Shown: one piece after another, positions 43,944 through 52,781 of the stretch
How the letters are laid out: each line of letters begins with the position of its first letter
Position numbering within the stretch: position 1 is the stretch's first letter
Origin: Aeromonas finlandensis
Lineage (GTDB): Bacteria > Pseudomonadota > Gammaproteobacteria > Enterobacterales > Aeromonadaceae
DNA length: 64,000 nt
Direction: 5' to 3'
NCBI RefSeq assembly: GCF_000764645.1
Contig: NZ_JRGK01000061.1
Location: 1-64,000, forward strand
Made by a program: the position numbers and the translations under genes
The notes under the pieces: model-generated
Database searches by the model: none
Seen by the model: only the letters and a program-made list of their open reading frames with translations
Told to the model about the DNA's origin: nothing

Positions 43944-44602
43944 ACCGCATTACCCCATTGTTGCTCCAGCCGGCGCGCGGCGAGCGAGAGCGGATAGCAG
44001 ACCAGAAAAAAGAACAGAAACAGCAGACCGTAAATGAGCAGCGAGCCATAGGTGCGCTCGATGATCTGCTGGCCCACCTTGATCACTTCCACCACCCCGA
44101 TCAGCACCGCCAGCGAACTGGTCTTGATGATGCGGGTGTAGATGTTGATGGTCGGCGGCGTCAGCCGCTGCAACGCCTGCGGCAGCAACACATGGCGATA
44201 GAGCTGCCAGGTCGAGAGCCCGAGCGCCAGCCCGGCCTCCTGCTGACCGCGGGCGAGGGACTTGAGGCCACCGCGCACCACCTCTCCCACCTCGCTGGCG
44301 CCCCAGAGGGCGAGCACCAGCACAGCGCACCAGAAGGCCGGCATATCGAGGCCGAAAAAGATCGGCAACCCGAAGAAAAAGAGATAGAGCCACACCAGCA
44401 CCGGCACCACCCGAAACAGCTCGAGATAAAGCCGCAGCAGCCCCCGAACCAACCGACCGCCCTGTTGTGCCAACACGCCGTAAGCGACACCGCCGAGGGT
44501 GGCAAACAGGATGGCCAGCAGCGAGATGGCAAGGGTCTGGCCTGCGCCCACCGCCAGCAGTGGCAGTGCCTGCGTTAACTGCTCAGAGATCGAACTGGCC
44601 AT
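43940..44602 (-). CDS. Amino-acid ABC transporter permease 2
   Basis: HisM/HisQ-type inner-membrane permease, 220 aa, with about five membrane helices and the EAA-like coupling loop (EVVRGGLKSLARGQQEAGLALGL). It pairs with permease 1 to form the channel. The ATG at 44602 follows AAAGGAGG. Its first residues (MASSISEQLTQ) resemble the N-terminus of the small chimeric frame just upstream, a sign of local duplication. The stop overlaps the ATPase start (ATGA). Confidence 0.93.
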   Translation of the reverse strand: MASSISEQLTQALPLLAVGAGQTLAISLLAILFATLGGVAYGVLAQQGGRLVRGLLRLYLELFRVVPVLVWLYLFFFGLPIFFGLDMPAFWCAVLVLALWGASEVGEVVRGGLKSLARGQQEAGLALGLSTWQLYRHVLLPQALQRLTPPTINIYTRIIKTSSLAVLIGVVEVIKVGQQIIERTYGSLLIYGLLFLFFFLVCYPLSLAARRLEQQWGNAV

Positions 44603-44779
44603 TTTGAGCCCTCCTTTCCTGCGCCTCGCTGGCGAGTGACTGCGGCAGCAGGAAGATAAGTGCCCACATCGGGATCCTCGCCTGCATCAGCGATTCAGTG
44701 ACCGAACTGACCATGTTGCAGCCTCCTTTCAACGACGCGCAGAGCGAGGGAGAGCGGCAGAAAGATCAGCACGCACATC
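44570..44779 (-). repeat. Degenerate tandem duplication (about 112-nt offset) at the permease junction
   Basis: Unit A (about 44779-44680) and unit B (about 44670-44570) align on the minus strand at a constant offset of 112 nt near the start codons. In the best 36-nt block, 44730-44695 against 44618-44583, 29 positions are identical, including GAAAGGAGG and the overlapping start/stop. Further upstream GATGTG (44779-44774) matches GATGTG (44670-44665) with one 3-base insertion. Confidence 0.8.
44583..44714 (-). CDS. Chimeric 43-codon small frame bridging the two permease genes
   Basis: ATG at 44714 with a strong ribosome site (GAAAGGAGG) and stop at 44583. It overlaps the permease 1 stop and the permease 2 start by 20 nt each. 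The first 11 residues (MVSSVTESLMQ) resemble the start of permease 2 (MASSISEQLTQ); the rest (WALIFLLPQSLASEAQERR, then QNGQFDL) resembles the tail of permease 1 (VLIFLPLSLALRVVERR, then QHGQFGH). It therefore arose from a tandem duplication of about 112 nt, or is the scar of a deleted third permease gene. It may only maintain translational coupling. Expression as a stable peptide is unproven. Confidence 0.5.
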   Translation of the reverse strand: MVSSVTESLMQARIPMWALIFLLPQSLASEAQERRAQNGQFDL

Positions 44780-45360
44780 AATGTCAGTACCGCCAGCATC
44801 TCGTAGGTCTTGTAGTAGAGGGCGATGTAATTCTTGGTGGTGTAGAGCAGCTCTGGCACCGCCACGGCAGAAGCCACCGTCGTCTCTTTGAGCAGGAAGA
44901 TGAAGTTGGCAAACAGCGCGGGCAGAGTGGCGAGCCAGGCTTGGGGCAACTGCACGTGGCGCAGCAGTTGCCAGCGAGAAAGCCCAATAGCCCGGCCAGC
45001 CTCAAGCTGACTGGCGGGCACCGCCTCAATGCCTGCACGCAGCGCCTCGGTCAGATAACCACCGCCGAGGAAGGTCATGGCGATCACCGCGGTGGTAAAC
45101 CCGGAGAGCGACAAACCGAGCGCAGGCAGCCCGAAATAGAGGAAGAAGAGCTGGATCAGCAGCGGCGTGTTGCGGGCCAGCTCGACATACCCGCGGATCA
45201 GCGCGCTGAGCGGCCGCTTGTGCAGGCTCAACAGGGCGACGTTGAGCAGGGCGACCGCCAGCGAAGTGAGGATCACTATGGTTCCCAGCTGCAGGGTGAC
45301 CCAGACCGCCTTGCCGAAGGCGGGCAGCGTCGTGAGGATAAAGGGCAGATCCAGATTCAT
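44695..45360 (-). CDS. Amino-acid ABC transporter permease 1
   Basis: HisQ/GlnP-type inner-membrane permease, 221 aa, about five membrane helices, with the EAA-type loop EALRAGIEAVPASQLEAGRAIGL (about 104-126). Its ATG overlaps the stop of the PLP-enzyme gene upstream (ATGA). Unlike the other junctions in this operon, a 92-bp gap separates it from permease 2, bridged by the chimeric small frame. The C-terminal residues (ERRLQHGQFGH) are echoed in that frame. Confidence 0.93.
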   Translation of the reverse strand: MNLDLPFILTTLPAFGKAVWVTLQLGTIVILTSLAVALLNVALLSLHKRPLSALIRGYVELARNTPLLIQLFFLYFGLPALGLSLSGFTTAVIAMTFLGGGYLTEALRAGIEAVPASQLEAGRAIGLSRWQLLRHVQLPQAWLATLPALFANFIFLLKETTVASAVAVPELLYTTKNYIALYYKTYEMLAVLTLMCVLIFLPLSLALRVVERRLQHGQFGH

Positions 45361-46568
45361 GCCGGGATCCTCCCGTCACGCTGCAGACGCTGGGGCAGCA
45401 CAGTGATCGCATCCGGGTACTTGATACCGGCACCGGTATTGAGCACGACCACCCGCTCCTGCTCCCGGATCCAGCCAGCCTCGCGCAGTTGACGAGCGGC
45501 AGCAAACGCGGCGGCCCCTTCCGGGCAGACAAAGCTCCCTTCGCGAGAGGCAAGCTGGCGGATCTCGCTCTGGATGGCCTTGTCATCCACCGCGATGGCG
45601 CAACCATTGGTGCGATAGAGGGCGTCCAGCACCAGAAAATCCCCCAGCGCCTTGGGTACATTGATGCCGAACGCCAGCGTTTGGGAGTCGGGCCAGAAGC
45701 TCGACTCGGCGGCTCTCTGTTGCCACGCCTGTACGATGGGCGCGCAACCGCTCGCCTGCACGGCCACCAGCCGGGGCAGCTCACCCTTGACCCAGCCCAA
45801 CTCCTGCAGCTCGCGCAGCCCCTTGTAGATACCGATAAGGCCGACCCCGCCACCGGTGGGATAGAGGATCACGTCCGGCAGGGTCCAGCCCAGCTGTTCG
45901 GCAATCTCCAGCCCCATGGTCTTCTTGCCCTCAATCCGGTAGGGCTCCTTCAGGGTTGAGGCATCAAACAGGGCGTGCTCCGCCACCGCCTGCGCCACCT
46001 GGCGCCCGGCATCGCTGATCAGGCCATCCACCAGATAGAGACGGGAACCGGCGAGGGAGGTCTCCAGTCGGGTGATGGCGGGGGCTGCCTGCGGCATGAC
46101 GATGGTGCTGCGCAGTCCGGCGCGGGCACCGTAGAGCGCCCATGCAGCACCTGCGTTGCCGTTGGTCGGCATGGCGAAGTGAGTGACGCCGAGTTCACGA
46201 GCACGGGAGATGCCCACCGCTGCACCACGGGCCTTGAAGGAGCCGGTGGGAATGACGCTCTCGTCTTTCATCCAGAGATCCGGAATGCCGATCTGCTTGC
46301 CCAGCGTGGGTAGCCGTAGCAGTGGGGTGAACCCCTCCCCCAGTGTCACGACGTGGGCAGGATCCCGCACCGGCAGCAACTCGTGATAGCGCCACAGGCT
46401 GGCAGGGCGACCCGACAATACCGCAGGTTGCCAGACTCGCTTCAGCGCATCGAGATCATAGCTGGCCAGCAGTGGTGCACCTGCCCGGCTCAGTTGCCAG
46501 GGCTGGTCGGCCTCATGGATCTCGCCACTCTTGCTGCAACGCAGATGTGATAGGTAGCTATACGGCAT
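45357..46568 (-). CDS. Threonine synthase-like PLP-dependent enzyme
   Basis: Fold-type II PLP enzyme, 403 aa, with PLP lysine in TGSFKARGAA (K about 115), the cofactor-binding TNGNAG loop (about 141-146) and the phosphate-binding PTGGGVG loop (about 243-249). An N-terminal region with CSKSG precedes the catalytic core, as in many class-I threonine synthases. Those act on O-phosphohomoserine. Its place as first gene of an amino-acid uptake operon, with ATGA coupling to permease 1, suggests instead a catabolic or salvage reaction on the imported amino acid. It is unlikely to be the main ThrC, which normally sits in thrABC. Ribosome site AGGA precedes the ATG. Confidence 0.82.
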   Translation of the reverse strand: MPYSYLSHLRCSKSGEIHEADQPWQLSRAGAPLLASYDLDALKRVWQPAVLSGRPASLWRYHELLPVRDPAHVVTLGEGFTPLLRLPTLGKQIGIPDLWMKDESVIPTGSFKARGAAVGISRARELGVTHFAMPTNGNAGAAWALYGARAGLRSTIVMPQAAPAITRLETSLAGSRLYLVDGLISDAGRQVAQAVAEHALFDASTLKEPYRIEGKKTMGLEIAEQLGWTLPDVILYPTGGGVGLIGIYKGLRELQELGWVKGELPRLVAVQASGCAPIVQAWQQRAAESSFWPDSQTLAFGINVPKALGDFLVLDALYRTNGCAIAVDDKAIQSEIRQLASREGSFVCPEGAAAFAAARQLREAGWIREQERVVVLNTGAGIKYPDAITVLPQRLQRDGRIPA

Positions 46569-46720
46569 GCTTTATCCTGAATGGATCGACTTTGGTCAGT
46601 CACTTATTCCATCCTGCAATCCAAGTACCGGATAACAAACAAAATTAACTGGCAAATCTAAGTGAAAAAATTCATATGAAGCCGTCTGTTTTCGCTAGCA
46701 ATATCATCTGGCAGCAATGA

Positions 46721-46747
46721 AGAAGGGGAGCCATTGGCTCCCCTTCT
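46721..46747 (-). terminator. Hairpin terminator after cbl
   Basis: AGAAGGGGAGCC / GGCTCCCCTTCT, 12-bp perfect stem with a 3-base loop, 17 bp beyond the cbl stop. The T-run on the minus strand is weak. The rest of the gap (46569-46720) must hold the promoter of the ABC operon; no operator was recognised. Confidence 0.7.
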
Positions 46748-46763
46748 CTCTTCTCTTCCGAAC

Positions 46764-47711
46764 TCAAATCTGGAAGTCGATGGCGGGCTCGCTGCCCATG
46801 GCGCGGGCCTGAATATCCGCCAGCGCCAGCTCGGGGTTGCAGAGCTGGATAAACTGCCAGGCGAAGTTGTGATGGAACTGCCCCTGCTTGAGGCCAATCC
46901 AGGCGGTGTGCGGGGCAAACAGATGGCTGCCGTCGAGCTGCACCAGCCCCTGATCCCGCTGGGCGTCGAACGCCATATCGGCCAGAATGCCGACCCCCAT
47001 CTCCAGCTCGACATAGGTCTTGATGACATCGGAGTCCTGCGCCGTCAGCAGGATCTGCGGCTCGATACCCGCCGCAGCAAAGGCTTCGTCCACCCGCACC
47101 CGCCCGGTCAACCCGGCTTGATAGGTGACGATGGGCCAGTTGGCCAGCGCCGCCAGGGTCAGAGCCCGCTCGCCAGCCAGCGGATGTAGCTCGGGCACCA
47201 CGATGTTGTGGTGCCAGCGGTAGTAGGGAAATGCCACCACCCCTTCGCTCTTGTCGAGCTGCTCGCTGCTAATGCCGATATCCACCTCACCGGTCTGCAC
47301 CAGCCGCACTATCTCCTCCGGGCTGCCCTGACGCAGCTCCAGCTGTACCAGCGGGAACTGCTCGCGAAACGCCTTCACCACCCGCGGCAGGGCGTAGCGG
47401 GCCTGGGTATGGGTGGTCGCCACCAGCAAGCGGCCCGAGTCGCGGTTGGCAAAGGTGCTGGCCAGTTTGCGGATGTTGTTGGCGTCATTGAGAATGCGCT
47501 CGGCAATCACCAGCAGCTCCTTGCCAGGCTCGGTCATACCGAGCAGCCGCTTGCCGTAGCGGATAAAGAGCTCGATACCGAGCTCCTCTTCCAGCTCGCG
47601 GATATGGCGACTCACCCCGGATTGCGAGGTAAAAAGGGCGTTGGCCACCTCGGTCAGGTTGTAATCCCGCCGCGCTGCCTCCCGGATAATTCGTAACTGC
47701 TGAAAATTCAC
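46764..47711 (-). CDS. cbl: CysB-family regulator Cbl
   Basis: LysR-type activator of sulfur-assimilation genes, 315 aa. The N-terminus (NFQQLRIIREAARRDYNLTE, helix-turn-helix TSQSGVSRHIRELEEELGI) and the motif TTHTQARYALP, which holds the effector-contact T/T/Q residues of the CysB group, place it with CysB/Cbl. Overall it resembles Cbl more than CysB, including the C-terminal IDFQI. Cbl in E. coli controls sulfonate and sulfate-starvation genes. The GTG at 47711 with AGGAGG at ideal spacing is the start; a longer frame upstream is not supported. It lies 122 bp after cysA in the same direction. Confidence 0.88.
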   Translation of the reverse strand: MNFQQLRIIREAARRDYNLTEVANALFTSQSGVSRHIRELEEELGIELFIRYGKRLLGMTEPGKELLVIAERILNDANNIRKLASTFANRDSGRLLVATTHTQARYALPRVVKAFREQFPLVQLELRQGSPEEIVRLVQTGEVDIGISSEQLDKSEGVVAFPYYRWHHNIVVPELHPLAGERALTLAALANWPIVTYQAGLTGRVRVDEAFAAAGIEPQILLTAQDSDVIKTYVELEMGVGILADMAFDAQRDQGLVQLDGSHLFAPHTAWIGLKQGQFHHNFAWQFIQLCNPELALADIQARAMGSEPAIDFQI

Positions 47712-47833
47712 CTTGTCGCCTCCTGCGAAGGGTGGGCGACACAATCTGGTCACCCCCTCATTTTTGTTATTTGGCCGGATCATGCCCCGGCAGAGCGCCT
47801 GAACCGGGCGGCCACACCGCCCGCAACACAGCA

Positions 47834-48901
47834 TCAAATCTGATAGTCGGGATAGAACTGCGCCTGTCTGGCCACCAGCTTCACCCCCTGACCCGGAGCA
47901 AACAGCTTGGCCGCCTCCTTGGTCAGCTCCGCCTCGTAGTGGGCCCCTTTCGTTTCGCCATCGCCACGCAGCTCCACCCGAATGCGCGGCCCCATGGGTA
48001 GCAGACGGGTGATGGTGGCGCGGATCCCGCCCGGCGCATCGGCTGGCAAGATCTCCAGCTCATGGGGACGGACATAGGCGATGGCTGCACTGCCGTGGGC
48101 CAGATGGGAAGCCGATGGCCCGCCGAGCAGCTGCTCGCCGATGCCGAATCCCTGCTCGGCCACCCGACCGCGGAACTGGTTGACGCTGCCGAGGAAGCTG
48201 TGGACGAAAGAGCTGGCGGGCTGGTCGTAGACCTCGGCCGGGGTACCGATCTGCTCGACTCGTCCGGCATTCATCAACACCACCCGATCCGCCACCTCCA
48301 GCGCCTCCTCCTGATCGTGGGTGACGAACAGGCTGGTGACGTGCAGCTCGTCGTGCAGCTCGCGCAGCCAGCGGCGCAGCTCCTTGCGCACCTGGGCATC
48401 AAGGGCGCCGAAGGGCTCGTCCAAGAGCAGCACCTTGGGCTGCACCGCCAGCGCGCGGGCCAATGCGACCCGCTGACGCTGACCACCGGAGAGCTGGGTC
48501 GGGTAGCGCTCGGCCACGTGGCTGAGCTGTACCAGATCCAGCAGCTCCTTGACCCGGGCGCGGATCGCCGCCTCGGCCGGGCGCTCGCTGCGCGGTTTGA
48601 CCCGCAGGCCAAACGCCACGTTTTCGAACACCGTCATGTGGCGAAACAGGGCGTAGTGCTGGAATACGAAACCGACGTTGCGCTCGCGCACATGGAGATC
48701 CGAGGCATCCTCACCCCGGATGATGACGTGGCCAGAGTCGGCCTGCTCCAGCCCGGCGATGATCCGCAGCAACGTGGTCTTGCCGCAACCGGAGGGGCCG
48801 AGCAGCGCCACCAGCTCACCGTCGTGAAAGTCGAGGTTGATGTCTGCCAGCGCTGCGTACTGATTGAAATGCTTGTTGAGTTGTTGAACCTGAATGCTCA
48901 T
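47834..48901 (-). CDS. cysA: Sulfate/thiosulfate ABC transporter ATP-binding protein CysA
   Basis: Cytoplasmic ATPase of the sulfate/thiosulfate importer, 355 aa. Walker [10 protein letters not shown], signature LSGGQRQR, Walker [13 protein letters not shown] and switch histidine (FVTHDQEEA) are intact; a C-terminal TOBE-like regulatory domain (about 240-355) follows. It is the third component gene after cysT-cysW, 23 bp downstream of cysW. Confidence 0.96.
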   Translation of the reverse strand: MSIQVQQLNKHFNQYAALADINLDFHDGELVALLGPSGCGKTTLLRIIAGLEQADSGHVIIRGEDASDLHVRERNVGFVFQHYALFRHMTVFENVAFGLRVKPRSERPAEAAIRARVKELLDLVQLSHVAERYPTQLSGGQRQRVALARALAVQPKVLLLDEPFGALDAQVRKELRRWLRELHDELHVTSLFVTHDQEEALEVADRVVLMNAGRVEQIGTPAEVYDQPASSFVHSFLGSVNQFRGRVAEQGFGIGEQLLGGPSASHLAHGSAAIAYVRPHELEILPADAPGGIRATITRLLPMGPRIRVELRGDGETKGAHYEAELTKEAAKLFAPGQGVKLVARQAQFYPDYQI

Positions 48902-48924
48902 GGCTGCCTCTTTAAAACGGTGAT

Positions 48925-49815
48925 TCAGTGAGATTTGGTGGGCTGACCACGCAGCCGGGCCAACAGGGTTTCACCCAGCAGGGTAAAGATCCCGAACAGA
49001 GCCAAGAGGCTTGCCACCGCAAAGGCGGCGCCGGTCTGGTACTCGTTGTAGAGGATCTCGATATGCAGCGGCAGGGTGTTGGTCTGACCGCGAATATGGC
49101 CGGAGACCACCGACACGGCGCCAAACTCCCCCACCGCCCGGGCGGTACAGAGCAGCAGGCCATACATCAGGCTCCAGCGGATGCCGGGCAGGGTGACGCG
49201 CCAGAACATCTGCAGGCCGCTCGCCCCCAGCATGATGGCCGCCTCCTCCTCTTCCGGGCCGCGTGCCTCCATCTGGGGCAGCAGCTCGCGCACCACGAAC
49301 GGCACTGTGATAAAGGTGGTGGCCAGGATGATCCCCGGCGTCGCGAAGATGATCTTGATGTCATGCTCGCTCAGCCAGTCACCAAACCAGCCGCGGCTGC
49401 CAAACAGCAGCACCAGCATCAGACCGGCAATCACCGGCGACACCGAAAATGGCAGATCGATGATGGTGATGAGCAGCTGACGACCGGGAAAGCGGAAGCG
49501 GGCGATGGCCCAGGCCGCCGCGATCCCGAACAGCAGGTTGAGGGGAACGGCGCAGAGGGTCACCAACGCGGTGAGGCCAAGGGCGCTCAGGGCATCCGGC
49601 TCGCTGATGGCGTGCCAGAAGAAGGCGAGCCCCGGTGTCAGCGCCTGAATAAAGACGGTGGCCAGCGGCAGTAGCAGCAGGGCAGCAAACCAGCCGAGAC
49701 CCACCGTGATCAGCAACCACTTGACCCACTGGGGTTCGCGGATCACGACCGGCGCCTTGCGAACAGGGGCCGCCTCCACAGGGGCGACCTCAATGGCGAT
49801 AGCAGATGAACTCAT
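48925..49815 (-). CDS. cysW: Sulfate ABC transporter permease CysW
   Basis: Inner-membrane permease, 296 aa, with a cytoplasmic N-terminal extension (about 30 residues), six membrane helices and the coupling loop [24 protein letters not shown]. Pairs with CysT in the sulfate importer. Start overlaps the cysT stop (ATGA). Confidence 0.95.
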   Translation of the reverse strand: MSSSAIAIEVAPVEAAPVRKAPVVIREPQWVKWLLITVGLGWFAALLLLPLATVFIQALTPGLAFFWHAISEPDALSALGLTALVTLCAVPLNLLFGIAAAWAIARFRFPGRQLLITIIDLPFSVSPVIAGLMLVLLFGSRGWFGDWLSEHDIKIIFATPGIILATTFITVPFVVRELLPQMEARGPEEEEAAIMLGASGLQMFWRVTLPGIRWSLMYGLLLCTARAVGEFGAVSVVSGHIRGQTNTLPLHIEILYNEYQTGAAFAVASLLALFGIFTLLGETLLARLRGQPTKSH

Positions 49816-50651
49816 ATCCGGCTCCCTCCGATGCGAGACCAGCTCCAGGCCTGCAACTTGTTGATTAGCAGTAACAAAATGAATGAAATCAGCAGCATCA
49901 CCACGGCGATGGCGGAGGCACCCGCGTAGTCGTACTCCTCCAGATGGCTCATGATCATCAGCGGCGCGATTTCGGAAACCATCGGCAGGTTGCCAGCGAT
50001 AAAGATGACGGAGCCGTACTCCCCCACCGCGCGGGCAAACGCCAGCGCAAAGCCGGTGAGCAGGGCCGGCACCAGAGTCGGCCAGAGCACCCGCAGAAAG
50101 GTCTGCCAGCGATCGGCGCCGAGGCTGGCGGCCGCCTCCTCCTGCTCGCTCTCGGCTTCCCGCAGCACCGGCTGCAGGGTGCGAACCACGAACGGCAATC
50201 CGATAAAGGTGAGCGCAATCACCACCCCGATGGGGTTGTAGGCGAGTTGGATATCGAGCGGCGCAAGCAACTGGCCGATCCAGCCGTTGGGGGCGAAGAT
50301 GGCGCAGAGGGCGATGCCGGAGACGGCGGTCGGCATGGCAAATGGCAGGTCGATCAGCGCATCCACCAGTCGACGGCCGGGGAAGGTGTAGCGCACCAGG
50401 ATCCAGGCCAGGATCAGCCCGAACAGACTGTTAAGCAGCGCCGCGATAAAGGCCGCGCCGAAACTAAGGCGAAAAGAGGCGAGCACTCGCGGCGAACCGA
50501 TCACCTGCCAGAACTCGGCAGCACTCAGGTTGTTCACCGCAAACAGCACCAGTGCCGAGAGCGGTAACAGCACCAGCACGCCCAAATAGAGCAGAGTGAA
50601 GCCAAAGGTAGGGCCAAAACCCGGCAAGACAGAATAAGAACCAAATCGCAT
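49812..50651 (-). CDS. cysT: Sulfate ABC transporter permease CysT (CysU)
   Basis: Inner-membrane permease, 279 aa, six membrane helices with the coupling loop ESEQEEAAASLGADRWQTFLRVLWP. Forms the channel with CysW. The family start VLPGFGPTFGFTLLYLG is present near the N-terminus. It is first of the cysTWA block; the binding-protein gene is 0.9 kb upstream beyond an unrelated hydrolase gene and a terminator, so cysTWA probably has its own promoter in 50652-50797. Confidence 0.95.
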   Translation of the reverse strand: MRFGSYSVLPGFGPTFGFTLLYLGVLVLLPLSALVLFAVNNLSAAEFWQVIGSPRVLASFRLSFGAAFIAALLNSLFGLILAWILVRYTFPGRRLVDALIDLPFAMPTAVSGIALCAIFAPNGWIGQLLAPLDIQLAYNPIGVVIALTFIGLPFVVRTLQPVLREAESEQEEAAASLGADRWQTFLRVLWPTLVPALLTGFALAFARAVGEYGSVIFIAGNLPMVSEIAPLMIMSHLEEYDYAGASAIAVVMLLISFILLLLINKLQAWSWSRIGGSRI

Positions 50652-50797
50652 AACACATCCATCTGTTATGAATAATTTCAGATGTGGTGATTCTGCGCAC
50701 TCTTCCTATCCGCAACAAACACCGTTTGCGACTTTGCTAATTACTTTTTTGTCTAACAACGGTGGAACAAGGCTTTTAGAGCGATCCAAATAAAAAA

Positions 50798-50823
50798 AGG
50801 TCTTTTATATAAATAAAAGACCT
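50798..50823 (-). terminator. Rho-independent terminator of the hydrolase gene
   Basis: AGGTCTTTTAT / ATAAAAGACCT, 11-bp stem with a 4-base loop; on the minus strand seven Ts follow. It lies about 100 bp after the hydrolase stop, between it and cysT. Confidence 0.9.
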
Positions 50824-50921
50824 AAGAAATGGAGCAATACGGAGCGCAACATTCAAAGAACGGGGCATGGAGCAACCAACGAACCGCGCGATCGTCAGCC
50901 CTCCAACCACTTCACAGACAA

Positions 50922-51497
50922 CTAGCGAAAACCGAGTGCGACAGGCCGGGCCGAAGTAGCCTTGACCGGTGCCACCACCAGCTCGCCACGGCGATAAAGG
51001 GTACCCAGCAAATTCAGCCCCTGATGCCAATCGCCATGACCGGACTGGGCATTGATATGGCCCGCCTCACCGGCATCAAACAGCGGCACCTGCCACTGAC
51101 GACTCCAGTATTCGGCCCGCTCAAAGCTCATCCAGGGATCGTTGCGGCTGGCCACCAGCTGGGCCGACACCTGCAGCGGCCCGGCCAAGGCCTCATCCGC
51201 AATGCCAAAGCGGGCGGGATCGGCGGGGGCCACCAGAAAGATTGAGGCGACCTTCTCCGGCTGCAATCGGGCCGCCGCGATGGCGGTCAGCGCGCCGAAG
51301 GAGTGGGCCACCAGATGGACCCGGCTGCGGCGACTTTTCAGCTTGCTCGCCAGCTTGGCGCTCCAGACCCTGAGGTCTGGCTTGTCCCACGGCAGTCCTG
51401 TCATCCGCTGCCATTGGGGAAAGTGATCGTGCCAGCGGCTCTGCCAGTGATCCGGCCCACTGTTGTGCAGACCGGGAACCAGGAGGATCTTGTTCAT
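50922..51497 (-). CDS. RBBP9/YdeN-family alpha/beta hydrolase
   Basis: A 191-aa serine hydrolase of the DUF1234/RBBP9 type. Typical features: N-terminal LLVPGLHNSGPDHWQ, nucleophile elbow VAHSFGA (Ser near residue 73), an acidic DPW segment (ASRNDPWMS) and the C-terminal GHINAQSGHGDW holding the catalytic His. The ATG at 51497 follows TAGGAG. It lies 63 bp after the sulfate-binding-protein gene in the same direction and ends with its own terminator. The substrate is unknown; a link with sulfur metabolism is only positional. Confidence 0.88.
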   Translation of the reverse strand: MNKILLVPGLHNSGPDHWQSRWHDHFPQWQRMTGLPWDKPDLRVWSAKLASKLKSRRSRVHLVAHSFGALTAIAAARLQPEKVASIFLVAPADPARFGIADEALAGPLQVSAQLVASRNDPWMSFERAEYWSRQWQVPLFDAGEAGHINAQSGHGDWHQGLNLLGTLYRRGELVVAPVKATSARPVALGFR

Positions 51498-51559
51498 CTT
51501 GGTGCTCCTATCGGCTGGCACAGGGGCCAGTTCAAAGGGGGTAAATGGAGTTATCTGCC

Positions 51560-52561
51560 TCAGCCACCGGGCTGGTAGATCTGGTCAAACAGACCACCCT
51601 GGGCGAAGTGCTTCTTCTGGGCCTTCTCCCAATCCCCCTCCAGATCCTTGACGGTAAAGAGGGCAAGTTTCGGGAACTGCGCCGCCGTCTCCTTCAGGAT
51701 CGCCGGGTTGCTGGGGCGATAGTGATGTTTGGCGACGATATGCTGCCCCTCGTCGGAGTAGAGGTAGTCGAGGTACGCCTTGGATACCGCTTCGGTGCCA
51801 TGCTTCTTGGCCACCTTGTCCACCACCGCAACCGGCGGCTCCGCCAGAATGGAGACAGAAGGCACCACCAGCTCGAACTTGTCGCTGGCCCCCGCCTGAC
51901 CAAGCACCAGCAGGGCTTCGTTCTCCCACGCCAGCAGCACGTCGCCAAGACCGCGCTCGGTAAAGCTGGTGGTGGCGCCGCGGGCGCCGGAGTCGAGCAC
52001 CTTCACGTTCTTGTAGAGATCGCCGACAAACTGCCTGGCCCCCTCTTCACTGCCGCTCTTTTTGAGGGCGTAACCCCAGGCGGCCAGATAGTTCCAGCGG
52101 GCACCGCCGGAGGTTTTGGGGTTGGGGGTCACGATGGCGACATCCTTGCGCACCATGTCATCCCAATCCTTGATCTGCTTGGGATTGCCCTTGCGTACCA
52201 GGAAAACGATGGTGGAGGTATAGGGTGCAGCATTGTTGCCAAGGCGGCTCTGCCAGTCGGCGGCGGTCAGCCCCGCCTTGGCGATGGCGTTGACGTCATA
52301 GGCCAGTGCCAGCGACACCACGTCGGCCTCCAGCCCATCCACCACGGCGCGAGCCTGCTTGCCGGAGCCACCGTGAGACTGGCTTACCACCACGTCGTCA
52401 CCTGTCTTCGCCTTCCACTCCTTGGCAAAGGCGGCGTTGTACTCCTGAAACAGCTCGCGGGTCGGATCGTAGGAGACGTTGAGCAGGCGGATCTCGGCGG
52501 CGTTGGCCTGGCCAAGTGCCAGCAGGGAGAGCAGGGTCAGGGCGGTCATTCGCAGTTTCAT
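51560..52561 (-). CDS. sbp: Periplasmic sulfate-binding protein (Sbp/CysP family)
   Basis: A 333-aa periplasmic solute-binding protein with a signal peptide (about 1-21, GQANA-AEI). Sulfate-pocket motifs of the family are present: [28 protein letters not shown], and [16 protein letters not shown]. It delivers sulfate to CysTWA. Sbp is preferred to the thiosulfate-type CysP on overall look, but specificity is not certain. It leads the cluster; the upstream 220 bp should contain a CysB- or Cbl-controlled promoter, but no site can be drawn because the consensus is loose. Confidence 0.93.
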   Translation of the reverse strand: MKLRMTALTLLSLLALGQANAAEIRLLNVSYDPTRELFQEYNAAFAKEWKAKTGDDVVVSQSHGGSGKQARAVVDGLEADVVSLALAYDVNAIAKAGLTAADWQSRLGNNAAPYTSTIVFLVRKGNPKQIKDWDDMVRKDVAIVTPNPKTSGGARWNYLAAWGYALKKSGSEEGARQFVGDLYKNVKVLDSGARGATTSFTERGLGDVLLAWENEALLVLGQAGASDKFELVVPSVSILAEPPVAVVDKVAKKHGTEAVSKAYLDYLYSDEGQHIVAKHHYRPSNPAILKETAAQFPKLALFTVKDLEGDWEKAQKKHFAQGGLFDQIYQPGG

Positions 52562-52781
52562 GGTGAACCTCCATATCGTTGGGTTGAGAGCAGCATGCCG
52601 TGGAGTTGTTATGCCGAGAAGAAAGAAATAGCTCTTTGCTTATCTCTTTTGCTCATATCAAGCCACTATCTCCATCGACACAAGGTGCCGGACGCAGACT
52701 CTGTGAGCCATGCCCCTCTGCCCCCTTGCACGCTGTGCCATCATGGAAGCAAGGCTGGCAGATGACGAAAAGGAAGTCGTT

